A stretch of DNA of 64,000 nucleotides, from assembly GCA_964468045.1 (NCBI GenBank), contig CAYXTO010000003.1:124001-188000 (forward strand). The letters are read 5' to 3'. Position 1 is the first letter of the stretch; every line of letters starts with the position of its first letter. The position numbers were made by a program, and so were the translations under genes. The notes beneath the pieces were generated by a model that searched no databases, was not told where the DNA came from, and worked only from the letters and a program-made list of their open reading frames with translations. The stretch comes from JAWKXU01 sp964468045. Its GTDB lineage: Bacteria; Pseudomonadota; Alphaproteobacteria; Sphingomonadales; Sphingomonadaceae. Of this stretch, positions 40,801 to 48,257 are shown piece after piece.

Positions 40801-43403
40801 TTGTCATCTCCATCGCTGCCATCGACGTCGACCGCGCCTGAACCGATCGTGGTGAACTGCTCGAAATTGATAAGCTGGGACATGCTGACATTGTTCGTGC
40901 CGCCGCCGGTCAGATCGAGGATAAAGGTATCGTTTCCTGCGCCACCATCCGCAATGCCGATGAAGGTTGCGTTGCCTCCCTGGAGGAAGGTGTCATCGCC
41001 TGCTCCAAGCCAGAGATTACCTTTCAGGGTGCCATAATTGCGGAAGATGTCGTTGCCGGCCCGCAAGGCAATGCCGCCTTCGATGATGCCGGTTACGGAG
41101 TTCGTGATGCTGTCGGTGCTGCCGCTGAACGTATCGATGGCGCCGCCCCATACGCCTTCGAAATCGGCGTCGCCTGCGTTGATGGGAACAAACGTATTCC
41201 CATCAACGGTGAGATTGCCGCCGGGCCCGCCACGAATGGTTCCCTGGTTCACGATCGTCACAGTATTGGCGTCCGCCACGGAAATGGCGATGCCGCCGGC
41301 GTCGACCGGCTGATCCGGAACTACCTGCACGCTGCCCGTCCACATATGAGCCATGCCGCGTGCATCGATAAGGCCATTGGCCTGGTTAGTGATGGAGACG
41401 CTGCTGATCCCTTCAGCCTCGGCCACCACTGCCAGCGCAGTGTTGAAATCCAACCCGAGCTGTCCCGTCGTCAACCCAAGCGTCGGCGGAAAGGAGAGAT
41501 AGCTGCCGCCGGAGGCCACGATCGATCCGCTGTTGGTGACCGTGACGGTCGCATTGGCGGTGGCTGCGCCTGGCAGGCCGGTTTCCATATCGCCCGCTTC
41601 GAGGTCGATGAACACGGCTCCGCCCGCATAATCGGCATTGCTGACCGTGCCCGTATTGTTGAAGACAAGCTCGGCGCCGAGCGCGGTTTCCTGCTCGGCA
41701 TAGAGCGTTTCGGAAGGATAGGAGTTGGCGATTGCCCCCACCGTCTCGCCATGTCCGGGGCGGAGTGCCTGGGTGATGGAGCCATTGTTGGTGATCGTGA
41801 CCAGGCTGGCATCCACTACCATTTCGATCGAACCGACGATCGTTCCGTCGACGGTATTGAGAAATGATAGGGTTTCGGTGTCGTTGACGTCCTCGCCGGT
41901 TGGCGTGTCGGGCCAGTCATTCGTCCCGAGATTCACCGCTGCCGCATAGGGGTCGGTCACATCCGCGTTGATGTGACGGGTGTTGGTGAAGCTCAACGTC
42001 CTTGTGGTGAAGGTTCCCTCGATCCCGCCATCCAGCGTGCCGCCGTTGGTTATGGTCACGGAATTGGCGACGACGTCCTGGCGCAGCAAGAGATCCAGCG
42101 CCAGCGGGAATTCGACCATTTCGATATCCACCGCCCGATCGATCTCGAAAGGATTGTCTCCGATCGAGATGACGCCATCATTGTTGAAGACGAATTCCGA
42201 TGCGATGCCATTGAATGAGAGGCCGCCGGAAATCTCCGCGTCCTCGCCATTTTGTATCAGAACATTATCAGCTTGTGTGGCTTCGATCGCCGTCGTTATC
42301 CGGACAGCGTGTTCGGTCCCGTCTTCGAACTCGGCTTCGATGTCGCTGGACGATGGACGCGAGCCATTGTCCGACAGGATGATCGAGCTTTCGTTGATAA
42401 ACTGGAAATTTTGATTTGCGGCACCGCGAATTATCGTTCCCATGCCATCGCTGGAAAGATTGATCTCACCGTGATTGGCGAAGCTGGCGGTCGAGATGCG
42501 AATGTCGCCATTCACAATGCCGCTATTCGTGAAGCTGGCCAGAGCTTCACCATAAGGAATGGTATAATAGCTCCCAGGCTGCCCCGGCGGGATCTGCTCT
42601 CGCCTAAAAGCTGCCAGTTGGGTTTGATAGGAACTGATCGCGGTAGGAACGACCGTTATTGGATAAACGCCGCTCGTGTCGATAAGACCGATTACAGCTT
42701 CGTTCCTGATTCTGCCATCGCCCATGAGCATGATGGTTTCGCCTGCTCCGGTGAGCGTCAGCGTCTTGTCTGCCCCAAGGATTTCATACCCTTCAAGCTC
42801 GAATGTGTCGGGCAGATCATATTGCCTCAGCGCGACGGACTGGGTTGCGTTATAGCTCTTGGTGTAGGCATCCAGCCCGTTGCCAGCCGTGATGGTGTCC
42901 GTCCCCGGGTCGGCCCCGCGTTGAATAAAATTGGCTGCGGAGTAGCCGGTTGTCCCCAGCTGCACGCTTCCCACCGTGCCACCGTCAGCGATGTAATAGA
43001 TGGTCGAGCCGGTAAAGAGGTTTGGCCCCCCGGTATCGTTTACGAACACAAAACCATCGATTTCACCGGCATTGCGAACGCCGAAGTAGAAGAGCGAATT
43101 CCCTTCGATATTGCTCTCGATCGAGCCGGTCGCCTCGTTATCGATATAAAGCTGTATGGAAGTTCCCTGCGAAATCGCCGGAGTGCCGGTGATGGTGCCG
43201 CTGTTGGTGATAATCGTCACCGGATATGTCCCGGCGATGCCGCCGATCGCTTCCGAATTGTTGATCTGGCAAATTGCAGCGTTGCTGCCTTCCCCGCAGA
43301 CGGCCTGAGCAGCGGCCACATGCGAGGTCCCGATCGCCAGCACGCTGGCGCTAACCGCCAAGGTGGCGAGAGCCGCTTGCCGATGAGAATTATTGCCTTT
43401 CAT
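37821..43403 (-). CDS. Giant autotransporter adhesin-like protein
   Basis: A type V secretion protein of about 1860 residues. The start at 43403 (MKGNNSHRQAALATLAVSAS) is preceded by GGGGGG; an upstream ATG at 43424 is possible. After a signal ending at AAAQA comes a long beta-helical passenger of repeats rich in Gly, Asn and Asp (NNSGTI-, GNVVSGNGDD-, NQFANGATGT-type). The last ~270 residues form the translocator barrel, from about GMVGGIGYGSESGSIAAFIG to the terminal GTGTQLNVGINLAF, ending in Phe. It is probably an adhesin or aggregation factor. A LuxR-type regulator gene lies immediately upstream. Confidence 0.94.
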   Translation of the reverse strand: MKGNNSHRQAALATLAVSASVLAIGTSHVAAAQAVCGEGSNAAICQINNSEAIGGIAGTYPVTIITNSGTITGTPAISQGTSIQLYIDNEATGSIESNIEGNSLFYFGVRNAGEIDGFVFVNDTGGPNLFTGSTIYYIADGGTVGSVQLGTTGYSAANFIQRGADPGTDTITAGNGLDAYTKSYNATQSVALRQYDLPDTFELEGYEILGADKTLTLTGAGETIMLMGDGRIRNEAVIGLIDTSGVYPITVVPTAISSYQTQLAAFRREQIPPGQPGSYYTIPYGEALASFTNSGIVNGDIRISTASFANHGEINLSSDGMGTIIRGAANQNFQFINESSIILSDNGSRPSSSDIEAEFEDGTEHAVRITTAIEATQADNVLIQNGEDAEISGGLSFNGIASEFVFNNDGVISIGDNPFEIDRAVDIEMVEFPLALDLLLRQDVVANSVTITNGGTLDGGIEGTFTTRTLSFTNTRHINADVTDPYAAAVNLGTNDWPDTPTGEDVNDTETLSFLNTVDGTIVGSIEMVVDASLVTITNNGSITQALRPGHGETVGAIANSYPSETLYAEQETALGAELVFNNTGTVSNADYAGGAVFIDLEAGDMETGLPGAATANATVTVTNSGSIVASGGSYLSFPPTLGLTTGQLGLDFNTALAVVAEAEGISSVSITNQANGLIDARGMAHMWTGSVQVVPDQPVDAGGIAISVADANTVTIVNQGTIRGGPGGNLTVDGNTFVPINAGDADFEGVWGGAIDTFSGSTDSITNSVTGIIEGGIALRAGNDIFRNYGTLKGNLWLGAGDDTFLQGGNATFIGIADGGAGNDTFILDLTGGGTNNVSMSQLINFEQFTTIGSGAVDVDGSDGDDNLGNEGTLDGDVALGAGNDTYQQNGTVNGNVSLGTGNDSLIQTGTINGDIDLGEGNNSLQNAGTINGTVNLGTGNNEFANAEGGSIVGNVVSGNGNDNVQNGGAIQGTVDLGAGDNQFANGATGTITGNVVSGNGDDSVQNEGTINGAIDLGAGNNQFTNGAGGTINGNVASGTGSDNLGNDGNIVGDIHLDGEGADSAPAALAAFSLMAVQAEPAIEPTGGDDVLANGGTVDGNVFAGGGDDQLANTGTITGLIDLGDGDDTLLLTGDWAIGGDVNGGAGTDKVQATFADVLSGEEPAVLDLSGFTALEQFTVSGGTGTIGGEAAFDEIDIQSGSLGIAADAVISGNVNVADGSTFGNAGALTGDVTFGSASNSFTQTGTITGDVLTGAGNDQLANQGTITGLIDLGEGDDTLLLTGDWAIGGDVNGGAGTDKVQAKFADASSEQDLPVLDLSGFAQIEQFQVNGGLGKVGGEATFDQIDILSGRLIGASGSVITANVDVASGATFGSAGTVVGDIAVASGGTLSPGASPAIMTVVGDVSLASGSITTFEFVPAPGQSDQLIIDGNLTIAGDAVLNMTGNRPLTPGIVHDMIIADSITGEFAIGTWDQSAIQGFLRYFDGATDNRLQLMGTFLAAEGTTPQARAAIDYVNGLLISGDAGTALLEAVPSLLASNGYASAPAFALVTPEPYAAASQLGVENGLSLAKTFRSGIAAPSLAEPQLFTFAGALGNWRPVRGNSAAGTSRAKNDGYGMVGGIGYGSESGSIAAFIGYLDSEQRIKGLGSKTDADGLTAGVTGKIAAGGFNLSALLAYDWSKAKTRRVVPGDEDVASTKYDLHSLVLDATAGYEVALSDGWAIEPQVGITHVSTRRGSTIETGSDAFALEVDKKRLNATFVDGAVTLRGRQGSDTIFQPWLQLGVRHQLEGDLPQATAALAGMDTSFTVLGAARKETVLTAGAGFSAQLSPNFRLMAAYQGEFGGGTGTQLNVGINLAF
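39361..40140 (-). repeat. 450-bp tandem duplication in the autotransporter passenger
   Basis: Two diverged copies are offset by exactly 450 bases, that is 150 codons, in frame: for example ccggcgccgccattgacatc at 39511 and ccggcgccgccattcacatc at 39961. The translated units both read GLIDLGxGDDTLLLTGDWAI followed by GGDVNGGAGTDKVQA, then LDLSGF and an EIDI/QIDI strand. Being in frame and at protein level, it is an internal domain duplication. Confidence 0.85.
40291..40650 (-). repeat. 120-bp tandem repeat in the autotransporter
   Basis: Three units of about 120 bases (40 codons) recur, seen for example at ccattgatggttccgcccgc near 40310 and ccggtgatggttccggtcgc near 40430, with a more diverged unit near 40550. 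Translated, each unit contains GNVVSGNGDDxVQN-GTIxGxxDLGAGNNQF. Such units are prone to length variation by slipped recombination. Confidence 0.8.
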
Positions 43404-43465
43404 ATACCCCCCGAAAAAATCCAAGAATCCAAACGCATATCGCTAGGGATTTTTTCCGGCAGGGC

Positions 43466-43483
43466 ATCACCCAAATGGGTGAT
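43466..43483. promoter_or_regulatory. 18-base perfect dyad upstream of the autotransporter
   Basis: ATCACCCA (43466-43473) and TGGGTGAT (43476-43483) are exact inverted repeats separated by AA. The dyad lies 63 bases before the autotransporter ATG and 22 bases after the LuxR-type stop codon. It matches the form of a LuxR-family operator. Binding by the neighbouring regulator is an inference. Confidence 0.6.
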
Positions 43484-43504
43484 CAGTAACTTAATGTTAC
43501 AATT

Positions 43505-44575
43505 CTACCGGAGGCGGGAAACAAGCAGACCGAGCTCTCCTTGCCGCTTGGTCGAGGTCTTGGCGAAGACCTTTTTCAGCTGGGATCTGACCGTTTCCAG
43601 TGACAGATCATGCTGTTCGGCGAAGTCCGAAGGGGTCAGGCTTTCACCCATCGCGCGCGCGACCCGCGCTTCCGCTGGAGTGAGATCGAACAGTGCCGAA
43701 AGTATATCAAGCGAGGGCAGCAATTGATTGTCGGGCTGTGCCAGAATGGCAAAAAAGGCAGTGCTCCCGAATAGATCGCGTGCTTCGCGAAGAGCGGGCA
43801 CCACATGAAGCACGGCGATTCCGGCTTTGCTCGAATCGCGCAGCGCAATGGATGCTCCGCTTAAACCGATTTCATCTCCGCCAAGCGCTTCCACAAACCG
43901 CCGGTCAGCCTCGACGTCACGGATGCGCAAACGAGCAGGTCCATCGATGAAGAGGGAGTCCATTTGACTGGCGAATGGATCGCTTGCCGCTCTCACGCCG
44001 CCTTTTTTATCGAGCAAGGCAATGGCGGTTCCTACGGAGTTGAAGGCAGCCACGACCGATTGAACCCGTGAATCCTGGATGCGGCTACTCAGGACCGAGG
44101 CTCGCGCAATATGCGGACGAAGGCGATCGAGAAATTTGACCGCGCGTTTTGCGGCCTGATGATTTTCAAATGCTTCCAGCGCAAGCACGATGCCATCATC
44201 GTTGGCACCTGGGATCACAGTGGCTGCCCCGGCGTCCGCTCCGCGCGGCGTGAGAAAATCCGTATACATCGGCAGCGAGCGGATTTCGTGGAGAGTGTGC
44301 AGGTCGCGATCTGTCAGAAACCCGGGATGGCTGGCCCTTTCCATCAGCCGAGTGACACGAGAATTCTCACAGTTCCATCCTTGTTCGTCGAACTCGCGAG
44401 TGATCTCTTCGACGGACGGCGATGACTTGATCGTCATTCCGGATGACGTGCTTACGATCAGGTTGCCGCCCATGGCGCCGACCTGCCGAGCGATGGTTTC
44501 CAGTGCCGAAGGCCAAAGCTCCGGCAGGGCGCCAGCTTCATAGACTACGCCGATAAGCGATTCGGGAATTCGCAT
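43505..44575 (-). CDS. LuxR-type helix-turn-helix regulator
   Basis: A 356-residue regulator with a C-terminal LuxR/GerE DNA-binding domain: LTPAEARVARAMGESLTPSDFAEQHDLSLETVRSQLKKVFAKT. The N-terminal 290 residues have no autoinducer-binding motif that I recognise, although a mid segment resembles the PAS-like linker found in sphingomonad LuxR proteins. It is transcribed in the same direction as the autotransporter gene, 101 bases upstream, with an 18-base dyad in the gap, so it probably controls that gene. Confidence 0.87.
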   Translation of the reverse strand: MRIPESLIGVVYEAGALPELWPSALETIARQVGAMGGNLIVSTSSGMTIKSSPSVEEITREFDEQGWNCENSRVTRLMERASHPGFLTDRDLHTLHEIRSLPMYTDFLTPRGADAGAATVIPGANDDGIVLALEAFENHQAAKRAVKFLDRLRPHIARASVLSSRIQDSRVQSVVAAFNSVGTAIALLDKKGGVRAASDPFASQMDSLFIDGPARLRIRDVEADRRFVEALGGDEIGLSGASIALRDSSKAGIAVLHVVPALREARDLFGSTAFFAILAQPDNQLLPSLDILSALFDLTPAEARVARAMGESLTPSDFAEQHDLSLETVRSQLKKVFAKTSTKRQGELGLLVSRLR

Positions 44576-44767
44576 GATGTCTGAAGTTATTGCCTTTACC
44601 TGATTTTCTTATTTTTACGATGTCAGCAAAATGTCATTTCGTTGTCAATCGATGGTGGCTTCCGGTCCGGATCGAGGGCTTTGGAAACTGGCTCTGGCTT
44701 TGCTCGCATTCCTGTCCCACGCAAGCGCGCGCTATCAGAAATAGTTTCCCGTCCCTGGGAGCCAGCC

Positions 44768-45805
44768 TCAGAGTTCGATCGAACCCATTATTTCCGAAAC
44801 CGTTGTCGCGCGTACCCCGCGCGCCGCAAGATGCGCGAACAAGCCTCTCCACCAATCGTAAAGGCGGTCAAGCTCGGTCTCGTCGCGGACATAGGGTGTG
44901 CTGCCGGGGTGAAGGGAAGGGCTATGGAAGGAAAAGACGAGCAAGGGCAGCCCTTCGTCAACCGCGACATCTGCGGCGTGGATCGCTTCTTCGATGGTTA
45001 CACCTTCCGGTGTGAGGGGAACGCGTTCCATCAGCTTGAGCCGGGCCATTATCCCGCGCATTCGCGGCAAGCGCCAGAGCGCGGGATAGATCCGTCCCGC
45101 CTGCTTGCGGAGCGCACCGGTGAAGACGGTGGTGAGCGGCAGTTCCAGCAGTCTGCATTCGGTATCTATCCAGTAGGGATGCACCGGATGGTCCCGATAA
45201 TTGCGCCCGCCGCCCGAGCTGTAATCGAAGCGCGCGCGCACCGATGTATCGATCGCTATGCCCGCCTCGCACAATATCCTTGCCGTATTGGGGCCGAGGC
45301 CATAGCGGCCGGCCCGGTAGATACGCGGCAGCACGCCGAAATTGCCGCAAATCCTGTCGCGCAACTGCAGCAGCTTGGCGCGCTCCAGCGCATAGGGCAA
45401 ATTCCCCGCGAAGCTGTTGAAGTCATTGACCTGTTCGTCATACGGCGGATTGACCCACGGATGCAGCTGTGCGCCTGCCTCGGCGAGACCGGCTTCCATC
45501 GGTCCGCGCAGGATTTCGGCAGCGCGCGCCGAATCGGCGATCGGATAATCAATCAGGTAGATCGGAACGATACTCAGCCCTTCGCAGAATTGCTGGAACT
45601 TGGCGAGTCGGCCGACATGTTCGAGCCCATGGCCGCTGCGCTGGAACGGCGCGTTCCAGTTGAACTCCTCCTCCGTATCGACGGTCAGGATGAAGCGTTG
45701 GCCGAAACCTTCGTGAAAGTGGGCAAAAGCCGTTTCACGCGGAAGATCCGTTATCGAGGGCATCGGACGACGTTCTGGCTCCTGGCGACCCGGATCGAGT
45801 GGCAC
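44768..45805 (-). CDS. Polysaccharide deacetylase-like (WalW-type) protein
   Basis: A 345-residue protein starting with GTG at 45805 after a GGTGAGG site; ATG 45763 is an alternative start. It has the NodB-like pattern: RFILTVDTEEEFNW (metal-binding Asp region), GAQLHPWVNPPY (His), YRAGRYGLGPNT, and a late SFHSPSLHPG (catalytic His). This matches putative glycan deacetylases related to WalW. It overlaps the end of the histidine kinase gene and shares its direction, so it is co-transcribed with that gene. The substrate is not known. Confidence 0.82.
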   Translation of the reverse strand: MPLDPGRQEPERRPMPSITDLPRETAFAHFHEGFGQRFILTVDTEEEFNWNAPFQRSGHGLEHVGRLAKFQQFCEGLSIVPIYLIDYPIADSARAAEILRGPMEAGLAEAGAQLHPWVNPPYDEQVNDFNSFAGNLPYALERAKLLQLRDRICGNFGVLPRIYRAGRYGLGPNTARILCEAGIAIDTSVRARFDYSSGGGRNYRDHPVHPYWIDTECRLLELPLTTVFTGALRKQAGRIYPALWRLPRMRGIMARLKLMERVPLTPEGVTIEEAIHAADVAVDEGLPLLVFSFHSPSLHPGSTPYVRDETELDRLYDWWRGLFAHLAARGVRATTVSEIMGSIEL

Positions 45806-47624
45806 GCTTTACCTCACCTTCAGTATCGCCGCCGCCATCGCTATGGTCAGGGCCATCCGCGGTCAAGAGCGGGAACCACACCTGCAGCGTATCCCCCTCC
45901 CGTGCCATGCCGCCGCCCGCGGCCCTGGCTTCGGCCCGGGCAAGGCGGAAGGCGAAGCCCGAGCCGAACAATCCGGCGGTTATGGCCTGGCTGGCGCTGC
46001 GGGGCGCGGCGGAGAATATGTCATCCCGATCAGCCAGCGCGGCAGGAAGCTCGAATGCGAATATGGCCCGGTCCGGCTCCCGCACCACATGGATATCAAG
46101 CTGTTCGCCCGCGGTCATGGCACCGCAAAGCGTAGCGAGCAGACGCCAGGCGACCCGATCCGCCTCGACCTTGGCCAGAGGAACGGGCGTCGCCTCATCA
46201 TCTCCCCATAAGCTGATTGCACCGCTGCGCGCGTCCAGAAAAGGGGTCAGCTGCGCGACTATGGCGCGCAATGCGGCGGAAAAATCATATTGTCCCGGTT
46301 CAAGCTCCAGCGTGTCGCTTTCCAGCCTGGCGAGGCGATCCAGTTCGTCGAAGCCCGCCAGAATACGCGCCGCGTCGCCCGCGATGGTTGCGGCCAGGGC
46401 GCGATATTCATGGGGAGCCGCGCCGAATACCTGCTGCTGGATCACTTCCGCGAAGCCCTGGATGGCGTTCACGGGCGTGCGCAATTCATGCAGCAACTCG
46501 CGCATCCGATGTGCTGCCCCGTTCTCGGCAAGCTGCACTGGCTGGGCGAGCTTGCGCCGCAGCCTTCCGCAATATCCCGTGAAATTGCCCTCGGGCAGGC
46601 CGAAGCGCGGGGTCGCATCGATCCGCCACAACCCGGAAATGACGGGTGCGCCGTCAATCGCCAGCGTTCCGGCAATGATGGGAAGGTGATCGCGCATGGC
46701 GCTTTCGGATGTCGCATCGAGCCGGGCCGGCGCAAAATCGTCGGCCGTGCCCAGCGCCAAGCCCACCGCCATGGGCGCGACGGACGGGTCGGTCCAGACG
46801 ATGTGGCCGTTCGGGTCAGTTTCGAAATCGAAGGCGCGCGGCAATGCGCGCGGATCAGATTCCGGCCGTTCACCAAGCGGAAGACGAGGAGCATCCGGCC
46901 CGTTGGGTGGAGAAAGGCTCTCCCGGGCACGCCGGAAGGCTTCGATCCTGCGGACAATGGCGCCGATCGCTTCCTGGTCTTCCCGTCCGGCGGGATCGTC
47001 AGCGACCGGTGCGATCTTCTGGTCCGGCTCTTCGGCTTCCGGAAGGTCTTCGGGTGGTACGGGTTCGATCCATGCGGGTTCGAGCATCCGGACCTGATCG
47101 TCGAGGGTCGCGCCGGAAGGACCAGGCAGCACCAGATCGCGTATTCCCAGCCGCGCCAACAGCTTGTCGGCTTCTCCGCCCAGATTCTTGCGATGGCGCA
47201 GCAAGCCCCGCGCCCTGACCGGAAGCGCGGGGATCAGCGCCAGCCAGTCTTCCTGCGTGAGGCGGGCGCTCGCCATGGCGGCGGTGGCGACCTCCGCTTC
47301 TTGTTCGGCAAGCAGCGCAACCAGGCGGGGATTGGCGAGGCGGATGCCCTGATCGCGGATGATCGCCGCCCGTTCCGCCGCCGGGATCATCCGGGCGAGC
47401 TCTTCAAGCCGTTCATATCCGCTCTGTAGGGTGATGCCGACGGCACTGGCTGGCAGTGTGCCGATCAGATCCAGCAACTGGCGATACTGGGTGCGAGCCG
47501 CACGCTCACCCGGTGCGCCGGAGCGCAGCACAGTGGCGAGGCGGTCGTCAAAATGCATCTGGACTCCAGCGAATTCGCTTAGGGCGGCGAGCGTCGCCCG
47601 CGCGAGATTCGGGTCTATCAGCAT
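45735..47624 (-). CDS. Sensor histidine kinase with degenerate ATPase domain
   Basis: A 629-residue cytoplasmic protein (no clear membrane helix). The start at 47624 (MLIDPNLARATLAALSEF) is preferred; the longer frame begins with low-complexity sequence. After a helical N-terminal half, HisKA reads MRELLHELRTPVNAIQGFAEVI, with a normal phospho-acceptor His. The following ATPase domain lacks the expected N-box Asn (RVAWRLLATLCGAM) and has no D-x-G-x-G; its G2-like loop is GLFGSGFAFRLARAEA. ATP binding may therefore be lost. It overlaps the deacetylase-like gene at its 3' end and lies near the Lrp regulator. Confidence 0.85.
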   Translation of the reverse strand: MLIDPNLARATLAALSEFAGVQMHFDDRLATVLRSGAPGERAARTQYRQLLDLIGTLPASAVGITLQSGYERLEELARMIPAAERAAIIRDQGIRLANPRLVALLAEQEAEVATAAMASARLTQEDWLALIPALPVRARGLLRHRKNLGGEADKLLARLGIRDLVLPGPSGATLDDQVRMLEPAWIEPVPPEDLPEAEEPDQKIAPVADDPAGREDQEAIGAIVRRIEAFRRARESLSPPNGPDAPRLPLGERPESDPRALPRAFDFETDPNGHIVWTDPSVAPMAVGLALGTADDFAPARLDATSESAMRDHLPIIAGTLAIDGAPVISGLWRIDATPRFGLPEGNFTGYCGRLRRKLAQPVQLAENGAAHRMRELLHELRTPVNAIQGFAEVIQQQVFGAAPHEYRALAATIAGDAARILAGFDELDRLARLESDTLELEPGQYDFSAALRAIVAQLTPFLDARSGAISLWGDDEATPVPLAKVEADRVAWRLLATLCGAMTAGEQLDIHVVREPDRAIFAFELPAALADRDDIFSAAPRSASQAITAGLFGSGFAFRLARAEARAAGGGMAREGDTLQVWFPLLTADGPDHSDGGGDTEGEVKRATRSGSPGARTSSDALDNGSSA

Positions 47625-47769
47625 TGCTGGATGCTCAAACCGCGACGGCGGATGCGTCGCAAAGCGGGACAACGGCACAGCATGAAATAAACTTACTCGA
47701 GACCCCCGATTTTCAGGCTTAACTCTGTTATGTTTTCCACCATTATCTGAGAATCGGGCAGGGGAATGC

Positions 47770-48234
47770 ATGGCCAATCTCGACGAAATCGACCGCCGGA
47801 TACTTGCAGAGCTGCAGGACGAAGGGCGGATGACCAATGTCGAGTTGGCTGGTCATGTGGGATTGACCGCCCCGCCATGCCTGCGCCGGGTTCGCGCGCT
47901 CGAAGAATCGGGCGTCATTCGCGGCTATCATGCCGAAGTCGATCCCGCGAAACTGGGCTTTTCCATCATGGTGTTCGCGCTGGTTAGCCTCAAGAGCCAG
48001 GCGGAGGATGCGCTGCGCCAGTTCGAGGAGCATATGCGCACCCTTCCGGAAGTGCGAGAGTGCCACATGTTGAATGGCGAAATCGATTTCATCCTGAAGA
48101 TTGTCAGCAAGGATCTGCAGAGCTTTCAGGAATTTCTCACCAGCAAGCTTACGCCAGCCCCGAATGTCGCCAGCGTCAAGACATCGCTCACCATCCGCAC
48201 CGCCAAGCAACTGCCGGGCGTGCCGCTGGAATAA
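47770..48234 (+). CDS. Lrp/AsnC-family transcriptional regulator
   Basis: A 154-residue regulator with an N-terminal winged helix (LDEIDRRILAELQDEGRMTNVELAGHVGLTAPPCLRRVRALEESG) and a C-terminal RAM-type ligand-binding domain (MVFALVSL, RECHMLNGEIDFILKIVSKD). It resembles Lrp itself and regulates amino-acid-related genes. It diverges from the histidine kinase, and accC lies 23 bases beyond its stop but on the opposite strand. Confidence 0.93.
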   Translation: MANLDEIDRRILAELQDEGRMTNVELAGHVGLTAPPCLRRVRALEESGVIRGYHAEVDPAKLGFSIMVFALVSLKSQAEDALRQFEEHMRTLPEVRECHMLNGEIDFILKIVSKDLQSFQEFLTSKLTPAPNVASVKTSLTIRTAKQLPGVPLE

Positions 48235-48257
48235 GCAGCGGCTGACTACAAGTGGGC

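Noticed and set aside
42252..43727. 491-residue plus-strand frame opposite the autotransporter N-terminus
   Set aside because: It overlaps the autotransporter start region and the LuxR gene end on the opposite strand and has no signal or conserved domain.
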